A stretch of DNA of 22,982 bases from CAYXNZ01 sp964553705 (GTDB lineage Bacteria; Patescibacteriota; Patescibacteriia; Patescibacteriales; GWC2-42-12). The notes beneath the pieces are model-generated. The model was not told the origin of the DNA and searched no databases. It was given only the letters and a program-made list of their open reading frames with translations. The position numbers and the translations under genes are program-made. Numbering within the stretch: the stretch's first letter is position 1; each line of letters opens with the position of its first letter. The stretch lies in contig CAZKKV010000014.1 of the NCBI GenBank assembly GCA_964553705.1, forward strand, positions 1 to 22,982. Reading direction: 5' to 3'. Below are positions 6,475 to 14,155 of this stretch, piece by piece.

Positions 6475-8697
6475 ATGAATCTTGTTATCGTCGAGTCACC
6501 AACAAAAGCTAAAACTATCAGTAAATTTCTTGGTTCTGATTATACAATTGAATCTTCTTATGGTCACATAAGAGATCTGCCAAAAAGCGAAATGGGCGTA
6601 GATATTGAAAATAATTTTGAACCAAAATATATAATCCCAACAAAAGCCAAAAAAAACGTTTCTAAATTAAAAAAGTTAGCTGAAAAATCTGACAAAATTA
6701 TTCTCGCGACTGACGAAGACCGAGAAGGTGAAGCTATTGCTTGGCATCTAGCAAAGGCCCTAAAAATAGACCCCACATCAACCGATCGCATTGTTTTTCA
6801 TGAGATTACCAAAGAAGCTATTTTTGAAGCGCTCGAAAAACCACGCCAACTTGATCAAAAATTAGTTGATGCGCAACAAGCACGACGAATTTTGGATAGA
6901 TTGGTTGGATATGAGCTTTCGCCATTTCTTTGGAAAAAAGTTGCCAAAGGTCTTTCGGCTGGTCGCGTTCAATCAGTGGCAGTCAGATTGGTTGTTGAAC
7001 GTGAAAAATCGATTAAAGCTTTCGAACCCGAGGAATACTGGACGATTGAAGCCGACCTAAAAACAATTAGTAAAGAATCAATTGTAGCCAGACTAAATAA
7101 AATCGGCAAAAAAACTATTGATAAGTTAGAAGTAAAAAACCAAAAACATGCTGATAAAATTATAAAAAAATTAGAGAAAGCTGACTATAAAGTTTTGAAT
7201 GTTGAGAGAAAAAAGACGAAAAAAAATCCGCCAAAACCATTTACGACATCAAGTTTGCAACAAACAGCCAATCGTTGGCTTGGTTTTTCAGCCAAACAGA
7301 CAATGGTCATTGCTCAACAACTATACGAGCATGGGTATATCACCTACATGAGAACTGATTCTCTAAATTTATCAGATAAATTTTTAACCGACGCAAAAAA
7401 ATATTTAAAGGAAAGTCTGGGTGAAAAATATTCGCTAGCAACACCTAAAAAATTCAAAACTAAGGCAAAAGGCGCTCAAGAAGCCCATGAAGCTATTAGA
7501 CCAACTGAAGCCAGTCAGACACCTGAATATTTAGAAAAAAAATTGGACAAAAACCAAAGCAGGCTATACAAATTAATTTGGCAACGCTCAATAGCAAGTC
7601 AAATGCCATCAGCTGAAGTTGATTCAACAACGATTGACATAAGTGCCATTAAAACCGATTACGAATTTAGAGCTACTGGTCAGATGTTAAAATTCGACGG
7701 TTACCTAAAAATATACCCAGAAAAAAGCCAAGAAATTGAATTGCCAGATATAGAAAAAGATGAAAATCTTGATTTGGTTAAATTAAATAAAGAACAACAT
7801 TTTACAAAACCGCCAGCTAGATATTCTGATGCCGGACTAGTCAAATCTATGGAAAAATATGGTATTGGCCGACCGTCAACATACGCTCCAACAATTTCAA
7901 CTATTATTGATAGAAATTACGTTCAACGGGACGACAATAAAAGACTATCGCCAACCGACATCGCTTTCGTTGTCATCGATTTATTGATTAAACATTTTCA
8001 TCAGATAGTTGATTACCAATTCACTGCAAATGTAGAAAATGATTTAGACAAAATTGCCGATGGTACAATTGACTGGCAACCAGTTATTCGAGATTTTTAT
8101 CTTCCTTTTCATGAAAATTTAAATAAAAAATACGAAGAAATAAATAAACAAGACATTATGCCTGAAGAAAAATCAAATGAAGTGTGCGACAAATGTGGCG
8201 CACCAATGATCATTAAAACCGGACGTTATGGTAAATTTCTCGCTTGTAGCGCTTTTCCTGAATGCAAAAACATAAAATCCATATCTGGAACCGATAAAGA
8301 CAAAAACGGAAAAGACGACAGCAAAGAAATCGAAGAATTAACTAAAAAATACAACAAAGAAGTTTGCGATAAATGTGGTTCGCCAATGGCCATAAAAGTC
8401 GGTAGATTCGGACCTTTTCTTGGCTGTACTGGTTATCCAAAATGTAAAAACATCAAAAATATTAAAGAAAATGACAATTCAACGGGCGTAAAATGCCCCG
8501 AATGTGACCAAGGTAAAATAATCAAAAAATTTAGTCGTCGAGGAGTTTTTTATGCTTGCGACCAATACCCTGAATGCAAAAAAACTTTTTGGGGTAAACC
8601 AACTGGAGATAAATGTCCGGACTGCAATAATCTACTAGTAGAAGACAACCAAGGTGGTGTCAAATGCAGTCAAAAAGAATGTGGCTATGTAAAATAA
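6475..8697 (+). CDS. topA: DNA topoisomerase I (type IA) with four C-terminal zinc fingers
   Basis: The 740-residue protein begins with the Toprim domain: MNLVIVESPTKAKTI with the catalytic Glu7, and D80-x-D82 in ATDEDREGEAIAW. The active-site tyrosine is Y291 in GYITYMRTDS. The CAP-like domain includes GRPSTYAP. From C571 onward there are four Cys4 zinc ribbons of the topoisomerase type: CDKCGAPM...CSAFPEC, CDKCGSPM...CTGYPKC, CPECDQGK...CDQYPEC and a shorter CPDCNNLL...CSQKEC. The enzyme relaxes negative supercoils. Pairing of dprA with topA is common in bacteria. The gene ends just before a strong intrinsic terminator. No SD is seen at the ATG. Confidence 0.97.
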   Translation: MNLVIVESPTKAKTISKFLGSDYTIESSYGHIRDLPKSEMGVDIENNFEPKYIIPTKAKKNVSKLKKLAEKSDKIILATDEDREGEAIAWHLAKALKIDPTSTDRIVFHEITKEAIFEALEKPRQLDQKLVDAQQARRILDRLVGYELSPFLWKKVAKGLSAGRVQSVAVRLVVEREKSIKAFEPEEYWTIEADLKTISKESIVARLNKIGKKTIDKLEVKNQKHADKIIKKLEKADYKVLNVERKKTKKNPPKPFTTSSLQQTANRWLGFSAKQTMVIAQQLYEHGYITYMRTDSLNLSDKFLTDAKKYLKESLGEKYSLATPKKFKTKAKGAQEAHEAIRPTEASQTPEYLEKKLDKNQSRLYKLIWQRSIASQMPSAEVDSTTIDISAIKTDYEFRATGQMLKFDGYLKIYPEKSQEIELPDIEKDENLDLVKLNKEQHFTKPPARYSDAGLVKSMEKYGIGRPSTYAPTISTIIDRNYVQRDDNKRLSPTDIAFVVIDLLIKHFHQIVDYQFTANVENDLDKIADGTIDWQPVIRDFYLPFHENLNKKYEEINKQDIMPEEKSNEVCDKCGAPMIIKTGRYGKFLACSAFPECKNIKSISGTDKDKNGKDDSKEIEELTKKYNKEVCDKCGSPMAIKVGRFGPFLGCTGYPKCKNIKNIKENDNSTGVKCPECDQGKIIKKFSRRGVFYACDQYPECKKTFWGKPTGDKCPDCNNLLVEDNQGGVKCSQKECGYVK

Positions 8698-8716
8698 TTT
8701 TAACAAATACATTTTC

Positions 8717-8760
8717 AGTATAAAAAACAATCCCGAATGCTCGGGATTGTTTTTTATACT
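8717..8760. terminator. Bidirectional intrinsic terminator between topA and the minus-strand operon
   Basis: A perfect 20-bp stem (8717-8736 with 8741-8760) surrounds a 4-nt ATGC loop. Its core is CAATCCCGA/TCGGGATTG, flanked by A6 on one side and T6 on the other. It therefore gives a GC-containing hairpin plus U-run on both strands. It sits between the convergent ends of topA and the 8777-9079 gene. Confidence 0.9.
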
Positions 8761-8776
8761 AACTTTTATTATACTT

Positions 8777-9079
8777 CTATTTCTTTTTCTTTTTTGTTGT
8801 TTTTTTCTCGCTTCTATCTTTCATTAATTCAACAATCTTTTTGATACCTTCTCCAATCAAAGCCACGTAAGTAGCACTGTGTTCTATTTTTTCCTTGGCC
8901 GTTTTTATAACCTCATCAACTTTTTCAATTTTTTTTCTAACATCTTTTATTATCTGAAAAAATTGCCTCATAATCATCACTAGATAATAAATAAACCAAG
9001 CAGTGAAAATTGTCAGCCACAAAACACAAAAAGCGATGACTATTAATAATAAATCTCGACTGTCTTGAATAAAAATCAT
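8777..9079 (-). CDS. Small membrane protein with coiled coil and Lys-rich tail
   Basis: The 100-residue protein is not assigned to a named family. One long hydrophobic span (about residues 10-36, LLLIVIAFCVLWLTIFTAWF) is followed by a charged amphipathic helix (DVRKKIEKVDEVIKTAKEKI). It ends in a very basic tail of Lys and Thr (KKTTKKKKK). This layout resembles small CPR membrane proteins of the DUF948-like coiled-coil type, but that is only a shape match. It starts 17 bp behind the preceding membrane-protein gene and is the last gene before the terminator, so it is probably the end of the pheS/pheT operon. The basic tail might contact nucleic acid or the inner membrane face. Confidence 0.65.
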   Translation of the reverse strand: MIFIQDSRDLLLIVIAFCVLWLTIFTAWFIYYLVMIMRQFFQIIKDVRKKIEKVDEVIKTAKEKIEHSATYVALIGEGIKKIVELMKDRSEKKTTKKKKK

Positions 9080-9095
9080 ATGTTTAAATTAAAAA

Positions 9096-9437
9096 CTAAT
9101 CTATTTTTTGTTTTGGTATCTCGTCTTCAACTCTGCCTAATTCTATTTTGATACCTCCTGCTTTTTTGGCAAACCAATTATAAATACCGCCAGTAATATA
9201 GCCCACCAGCCAGCCAATCATAGCCGCAACAATCGCTGTAGCAACCCCCAATAATAAACCTGCGCCAAAATTAAACAAAGTAACCATTATCACTGACCCT
9301 TCAAAGTCTTTCTTTGAAATTATATTAGCCATAGTTGAAATAGCCACGCCAATCGCTACAAAAAAACCAACCAAACCGTAAACCAAGCCAATAATTTTGG
9401 CTAATGATTTTTTATTAATACTTTTTATTTCGTACAT
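9096..9437 (-). CDS. Conserved small integral membrane protein
   Basis: The 113-residue protein has two hydrophobic regions, about residues 14-40 (IIGLVYGLVGFFVAIGVAIS) and about 50-88 (VTLFNFGAGLLLGVATAIVA, MIGWLVGYITGGIYNW). Together they suggest three membrane spans rich in glycine. They are followed by a soluble C-terminus (KKAGGIKIELGRVEDEIPKQ). The glycine-rich helices and short length recall DUF3566-like transmembrane proteins, but I cannot confirm this. It lies 7 bp behind pheT and before another small membrane gene, so it is likely co-transcribed with translation genes. The ATG has no SD. Confidence 0.65.
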   Translation of the reverse strand: MYEIKSINKKSLAKIIGLVYGLVGFFVAIGVAISTMANIISKKDFEGSVIMVTLFNFGAGLLLGVATAIVAAMIGWLVGYITGGIYNWFAKKAGGIKIELGRVEDEIPKQKID

Positions 9438-9444
9438 AATGTAT

Positions 9445-11859
9445 TTAAAAATCTCTTAATTGAGCGTTAAATTTTTCTTTTAATCTTTCTGCTATTTGCT
9501 TTTGGATTTTATCCACTTCACCAGAAGTTAAAGTTTTGTCAGCCTGATAAATTATATTAAAGGCCAAATTTTTCTTTCCTGCTCCCAGTTTTTTACCAGC
9601 GTATACATCAAACAGTTCAACTTTTTTTATCAACTCGCTTACTTTGATAATTTCTTCCTTAATGTCATTATATAATATTTCGTCTTTAACAACAAAGGCC
9701 AAGTCTCTGATAACCGGCGGATGCTTGGGAATGTCATTATATTTAACCTCCAATCTGCTTTGAAAAATCTCAAATAATTCTCTCAAGCTAAACTCTGCTA
9801 CAGCCACATCTTTTTTGATACCAATAGTTAATGCGACATTTTTATCCAATTTTGTCACATAGCCGACTGATTTATCACCAATCATCACCGATGCAGTTAT
9901 TCCAGTTTTTGCCCAATTCAAAACCGTTTCTGTCTGACTATAACTACCAATTAAACCTAATAAATTCAATAAATGATTTATTATGCCTTTCAGCTCATCA
10001 AACACTTCTTTATTTTGTAAACTACCGACGCACACTATACTTAAATAATTTTCCTGATATGGCAATTTATCTTCACTACAACCGTCCTTGCTAATATCAC
10101 CTAGGCTGTCAAAGAAAACATTGCTAATCTCATATAAACAAAAATTGTTAAATCGCGCTTGGTTTGTCTTTACGTTTTCTAAAAGGTTTGGCACTAAACT
10201 TTTTTGTAAAAAGGTTTGATGAGAAGCGAGTGGATTGGCCAGCTTTATGTGTCCATTAATATCACTTTTCAATTTTTTCAATTGTTCTTCGCCGACAAAG
10301 GCATAATTGTAAACCTCGGTTGCGCGGGCACTACCAGATAAAATTTCTTTTATTTGCTTCTTGAAAACCAATTCCTCAACAACCAACGGAGGTTTCATGT
10401 CAATTTTCGGCATAACTGGCTCTATATTATTATAACCGTAAATTCTAGCCACTTCTTCAACGATATCTTCTGGGATACTAACATCTCTATTCGCCCGCCA
10501 AGTTGGTACGATTATGCTAATTTTGTCACCAGACACATCGCAAGAAAAACCAAGCTTAGTCAAAATATCTAACACTTCTTTTTCGCTTACTTCTTTGCCT
10601 ATTCGATTTTGAAGCCAACTAATATTTAATTCAATCGGTCCTTGATTGAGTTTAAACTTTTTCTCATCAGCCAAATTACTAACTACCTGGGCTTTTGGAC
10701 AAAATTGCTTAATTAACTCAACCGCCCGAATAATAGCTGTCTCGCATAGATTCGGGTCTAATGCTTTTTCAAACCGTACAGATGACTCGGTCCGCAGACC
10801 TAATTTTTGAGCCGTTTTTCTGATTGACAAAAAATTAAAATTCGCTGATTCAATAATTATTGAAGTAGTATCTTTATTTATTTCACTATTAGCTCCACCC
10901 ATTATGCCAGCAATAGCAACTGGTTTTTTGTTATCTGCTATTACTAACATATCCTGATCCATTTCTCTTTTTTCACCATCTAGTGTTTCCATTATTTCAT
11001 TTTTTTTCGCTTTTCTAACAACTATTTCATCCACTAAACCGCTATCAAAAGCATGGAGTGGCTGTCCAAACTCTAACATCACATAATTAGTAACATCAAC
11101 AATATTATTTATCGGTCTCATGCCGACCGCCACCAATCTCCTTTGCATCCACTCTGGTGAAGATTCAATTTTTATACCGTCTAAACAGACTCCCATGTAT
11201 CCTGGGCTCAATTTATAATCTTCTATTTTTACCTTTAGTTTAAACTTTTCTTTTTTAGCTACAAGTAATTTGCTATTTTCCTCGTATACTTTGAATTTAG
11301 TTTTTAAAAAAGCTGAGATTTCCCGAGCCATACCGTAATGAGACCAGAGATCAGCTCGATGAGTAATTGATTTATTGTCCACCTCGTAAATAACGTCTTT
11401 GAGTTTTAAATATTCACCAAAAACCTGTCCTGGCTTACCTGATGATAAAATCATAATGCCAGCATGATCATCGCCTAAGCCAATTTCATCCTCAGCACAA
11501 AGCATACCGTAAGATTTTATGCCTCTCACTTCGGCTTCTTCTATTTTCATGCCATTTGGTAAAATCGCTCCAACCAAAGCCAATGGTACTAATTGCCCAG
11601 CTTCAATATTTGGTGCGCCGCAAACAACCTCCAATTTTTCTTTTCCGGCATCAACTTTGACGATTTGCAGTCGATCAGCGTTTGGATGCTTTTTTATTTC
11701 AATGATTTTCCCAATCACTACATCCTTGAACTTATCTACTTGCTTTTCTACGCTATCAATTTCAACCGTATGACTAGTTAAGCGTAAACCTAATTCTTCA
11801 GGCGTAATATTTCTCGGAATATCAACGAAATCTTTTAACCAATCTAGAGATAAATACAT
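9445..11859 (-). CDS. pheT: Phenylalanyl-tRNA synthetase beta subunit
   Basis: The protein has 804 residues, the full bacterial length. It opens with MYLSLDWLKDFVDI and a tRNA-binding OB fold (about 40-150, with HPNADRLQIVKVDAG and GIKSYGMLCAEDEIGLG). The B3/B4 editing region follows (about 210-390, INNIVDVTNYVMLEFGQPLH). Next come the B5 DNA-binding-like domain (about 410-480) and the catalytic-like core. The ferredoxin-fold anticodon-binding domain is at the C-terminus (about 715-804, KHPPVIRDLAFVVKD and the final LREKFNAQLRDF-like end). With PheS it forms the (alpha-beta)2 enzyme that charges tRNA-Phe. A four-helix-bundle gene separates it from pheS, and its leader consists of TATTAGTA repeats. 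Confidence 0.96.
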   Translation of the reverse strand: MYLSLDWLKDFVDIPRNITPEELGLRLTSHTVEIDSVEKQVDKFKDVVIGKIIEIKKHPNADRLQIVKVDAGKEKLEVVCGAPNIEAGQLVPLALVGAILPNGMKIEEAEVRGIKSYGMLCAEDEIGLGDDHAGIMILSSGKPGQVFGEYLKLKDVIYEVDNKSITHRADLWSHYGMAREISAFLKTKFKVYEENSKLLVAKKEKFKLKVKIEDYKLSPGYMGVCLDGIKIESSPEWMQRRLVAVGMRPINNIVDVTNYVMLEFGQPLHAFDSGLVDEIVVRKAKKNEIMETLDGEKREMDQDMLVIADNKKPVAIAGIMGGANSEINKDTTSIIIESANFNFLSIRKTAQKLGLRTESSVRFEKALDPNLCETAIIRAVELIKQFCPKAQVVSNLADEKKFKLNQGPIELNISWLQNRIGKEVSEKEVLDILTKLGFSCDVSGDKISIIVPTWRANRDVSIPEDIVEEVARIYGYNNIEPVMPKIDMKPPLVVEELVFKKQIKEILSGSARATEVYNYAFVGEEQLKKLKSDINGHIKLANPLASHQTFLQKSLVPNLLENVKTNQARFNNFCLYEISNVFFDSLGDISKDGCSEDKLPYQENYLSIVCVGSLQNKEVFDELKGIINHLLNLLGLIGSYSQTETVLNWAKTGITASVMIGDKSVGYVTKLDKNVALTIGIKKDVAVAEFSLRELFEIFQSRLEVKYNDIPKHPPVIRDLAFVVKDEILYNDIKEEIIKVSELIKKVELFDVYAGKKLGAGKKNLAFNIIYQADKTLTSGEVDKIQKQIAERLKEKFNAQLRDF

Positions 11860-11862
11860 ACG

Positions 11863-11886
11863 TATTAGTATATTAGTAATATTAGT
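11863..11886. repeat. TATTAGTA short tandem repeat before pheT
   Basis: TATTAGTA occurs at 11863-11870 and 11871-11878, with a third partial copy (TATTAGT) at 11880-11886. The array fills the 22-bp gap between the four-helix-bundle stop and the pheT start. With the CTAATTAAC repeat at the other end of that gene, it marks the borders of an insertion-like cassette. Confidence 0.45.
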
Positions 11887-12259
11887 TACTTTGTATTGTG
11901 TCTTGTTTTCTTAAATATTTAATATAACCATTTGTGGTTTTTATTAAATCCGTATACTTTTCTACAATAAATCGACACATATTTTCTGAAATAAATCCTT
12001 TTTTAAATGCCCGTTCAATACCACTTCTTGTTTCTTCGATTTCACCTCGTGCTATATATAAATGATATATTTTGCTTTTATATGAGAATTTTCCATAACT
12101 TTCAGCGATATTGTTTGCTACTGAAGAAGATGACCTTTTAAGCTGATCAATACTTCTAAATTTTTCATCTACTGGAAATGTTTTAAGAACTTTATAAATA
12201 AATATCTCTAATCTTACTGCTAGTTTATATATTTTTAAATCTTGCAATCCATTACCCAT
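11882..12259 (-). CDS. Four-helix-bundle protein (23S rRNA intervening-sequence/S23 type) between pheS and pheT
   Basis: The 125-residue, almost all-helical protein has the family pattern DLKIYKLAVRLEIFIYKVLK near the start, then RSIDQLKRSSSSVANNIAES (about 36-55). A GEIEETRSGIERAFKKG stretch follows in the third helix. These proteins were first found encoded by intervening sequences within 23S rRNA genes of Leptospira and relatives. They form pentameric helical bundles of unknown function and are frequent in CPR genomes. Here the gene is intact and inserted between pheS (41 bp upstream) and pheT (22 bp downstream), which are normally adjacent. Short direct repeats lie on both sides. The ATG has no SD. 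Confidence 0.85.
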   Translation of the reverse strand: MGNGLQDLKIYKLAVRLEIFIYKVLKTFPVDEKFRSIDQLKRSSSSVANNIAESYGKFSYKSKIYHLYIARGEIEETRSGIERAFKKGFISENMCRFIVEKYTDLIKTTNGYIKYLRKQDTIQSN

Positions 12260-12271
12260 AGAAACTATAAA

Positions 12272-12296
12272 CTAATTAACCAACACGCTAATTAAC
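12272..12296. repeat. CTAATTAAC direct repeat between pheS and the four-helix-bundle gene
   Basis: CTAATTAAC is found at 12272-12280 and again at 12288-12296, a 9-bp direct repeat with 16-bp period. The copies occupy most of the 41-bp gap. They may be a border of a mobile cassette or simple low-complexity sequence. Confidence 0.4.
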
Positions 12297-12301
12297 TAAC
12301 A

Positions 12302-13330
12302 TTAAAATTGTTTTAAAAATCTTAAATCACCGCTTTCAAAATGTCTAATGTCGTCAATTTTGTATTTCATCATAACTAATCTATCTATTCCCATGCCAAA
12401 GGCAAAACCACTATAAATATTCGGATCAATTCCTCCAGCCTTTAAAACATTTGGATGAACCATGCCAGCACCCATCATTTCCAACCAACCACTATGTTTA
12501 CAGCTCGGACATTTTTCTCCGTGACAAACTAGACAACCCATATCAAATTCTATGCCTGGCTCAACAAAAGGAAAATATCCCGGCCTGACTCTGATTTTAA
12601 TCTCTTGTTTAAATATACCTGACAACATTTCTTTAACTACAGCAATTAAATTTGCTATGGAAATATTTTTATCGATCATTAATCCTTCAAGTTGATACAG
12701 AGTATGCTCGTGACAAGCATCTGTTGCTTCATTTCTAAAAGCTCGGCCAGGCACCACGCACCGTAAAGGTGCGCCGTATTTCTGCATTGCTCTTATTTGC
12801 ACTGGTGAAGTATGCGTTCGCAAAACCATATCAAACTCATCTTTGTCGTTTTTATGATCAATGTAAAAAGTGTCTTGCATATCACGAGCTGGATGATACT
12901 TGGGGATATTCAAAGCTTCAAAATTGTAATAATCACTTTCCAATTCTGGTCCGTCTAATATCATAAAACCCATAGATGAAAACAAATCCTCCAGTTCTTG
13001 TTGCACAATTGTTGTTGGATGTAGATGGCCAGGTTCGATTTTTTCTCCCGGTAAAGTCACGTCTAATGCACCTTCGTTAAAAATATCTTTTCCGGTATTT
13101 CCTTTGTATTTATCGAACTCAGCAACAATGTCAGTCTTAATTTGATTTGCTAATTTACCTATTTCTTTTTTTTCTGCTTTAGATAAATCAACAATCTGTT
13201 TCATTATTTTGTTCAACTCTCCACGACGCCCAAGATATTTTATTTCTAGCTCCCCTATCTGTTCAGCCCCAACTGCTTGGTTTAAAGCTTGAAAAACTTT
13301 TTCTTTAATTTTTACCAACTTCGTTTTCAT
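12302..13330 (-). CDS. pheS: Phenylalanyl-tRNA synthetase alpha subunit
   Basis: The protein has 342 residues. An N-terminal coiled-coil tRNA-binding arm (about 1-75) contains ELEIKYLGRRGELNKIMKQI. The class II catalytic core follows: HPARDMQDTFYI, LRTHTSPVQIRAMQ, PGRAFRNEATDACHEHTLYQ (motif 2 region) and FGMGIDRLVMMKY (motif 3, ATP binding). A CxxCx4CxxC cluster (CLVCHGEKCPSC) before GWLEMMGAGMV probably binds zinc, as in many bacterial PheS. It catalyses phenylalanine adenylation and tRNA charging together with PheT. It lies 27 bp behind a membrane-protein gene and is probably read from the long UvrD-led operon. No SD is seen. Confidence 0.96.
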   Translation of the reverse strand: MKTKLVKIKEKVFQALNQAVGAEQIGELEIKYLGRRGELNKIMKQIVDLSKAEKKEIGKLANQIKTDIVAEFDKYKGNTGKDIFNEGALDVTLPGEKIEPGHLHPTTIVQQELEDLFSSMGFMILDGPELESDYYNFEALNIPKYHPARDMQDTFYIDHKNDKDEFDMVLRTHTSPVQIRAMQKYGAPLRCVVPGRAFRNEATDACHEHTLYQLEGLMIDKNISIANLIAVVKEMLSGIFKQEIKIRVRPGYFPFVEPGIEFDMGCLVCHGEKCPSCKHSGWLEMMGAGMVHPNVLKAGGIDPNIYSGFAFGMGIDRLVMMKYKIDDIRHFESGDLRFLKQF

Positions 13331-13357
13331 ATAGAATATAAAATAAACTTTAAAATA

Positions 13358-13813
13358 TTAATAATAATCTTCAATTTTTTCTTCTTCTGCCTCTTCACTG
13401 TCAACATGTTCTTCCATAACAATATCGTCGTCTGTATCGCTTCTACTATAACTCAATATAAAAAACTCCAAAACCGACAATCCGATTACTAACAATAATA
13501 AATTTAACCAACTAAATAAATCTTTAGATAAAAGATATAAAATAGCTATAATAAAAAAAGAGAACAAAAACGATTGACGAAAAGCGTCTTTTACTGAGCT
13601 AAAAACCAATTTGTTTTTCAAAGCAATAAAACGAATAATAAAACCAACAATTGAAGCCGTACCAACTATTGAAAAAAACAAAGATAAATAGAACAACAAA
13701 AAACCAGTCCAATTAGTTATTTCCGGGTTAACTGTCTGAATTACAAAGTAAAAAACCGACCAACACACCGCTGTTGTTATGATCATTATTGTTAAATACC
13801 AACGTAATAGCAT
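13358..13813 (-). CDS. Conserved membrane protein with four spans and acidic tail
   Basis: The 151-residue protein has about four membrane spans, near residues 4-27, 38-62, 82-97 and 102-121. Examples are YLTIMIITTAVCWSVFYFVI and LLFYLSLFFSIVGTASIVGF. A strongly acidic cytoplasmic-looking C-terminus follows (DTDDDIVMEEHVDSEEAEEE). I do not recognise a characterised family. Membrane proteins of this size next to pheS are a recurrent CPR arrangement (recollection, not checked). It sits between the DUF721 gene (51 bp upstream) and pheS (27 bp downstream), same strand. Confidence 0.7.
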   Translation of the reverse strand: MLLRWYLTIMIITTAVCWSVFYFVIQTVNPEITNWTGFLLFYLSLFFSIVGTASIVGFIIRFIALKNKLVFSSVKDAFRQSFLFSFFIIAILYLLSKDLFSWLNLLLLVIGLSVLEFFILSYSRSDTDDDIVMEEHVDSEEAEEEKIEDYY

Positions 13814-13864
13814 AATTAAACTTTACCAGATAGCCAAAATTTTTTCAAGTAATTTTAGCTTAAA

Positions 13865-14155
13865 TTAAGTCAAATAATTAATTTTGTCTACTAAATTTTC
13901 CTCTAGATTTTTGTTAATATAATCTACAATCTTACATTCCTCTTTCTTTATTTTCTCAACCACTGTCGCTGACAGCGATGCAACTATTAAATTACCTTCT
14001 TTGAAATACAATGGACTTACCTTTCCGTTAAATTCTCCTTTAAAAAATTTTTTCACCGCTTGATTAAAAAATGACAAAATTAAAGCATCCTTAATCTTGC
14101 TGTTAGCTTGATTTCGTTTTACCGTTTTACTAATTAAAGTTTTTAAATCAATCAT
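13865..14155 (-). CDS. DUF721 (DciA-like) protein
   Basis: The 96-residue protein fits the short DUF721 domain. A helical N-terminal half (IKDALILSFFNQAVKKFF) is followed by the signature beta-hairpin VSPLYFKEGNLIVASLSATV. A C-terminal helix and strand resembling IVDYINKNLEENLVDKINYL complete it. DciA proteins load the replicative helicase DnaB in bacteria lacking DnaC/DnaI. The family assignment is good, but the loading role is inferred. Its ATG overlaps the TGA of the UvrD gene (ATGA at 14152-14155), so translation is probably coupled. The pairing with a helicase-nuclease suggests a DNA replication/repair unit. Confidence 0.75.
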   Translation of the reverse strand: MIDLKTLISKTVKRNQANSKIKDALILSFFNQAVKKFFKGEFNGKVSPLYFKEGNLIVASLSATVVEKIKKEECKIVDYINKNLEENLVDKINYLT

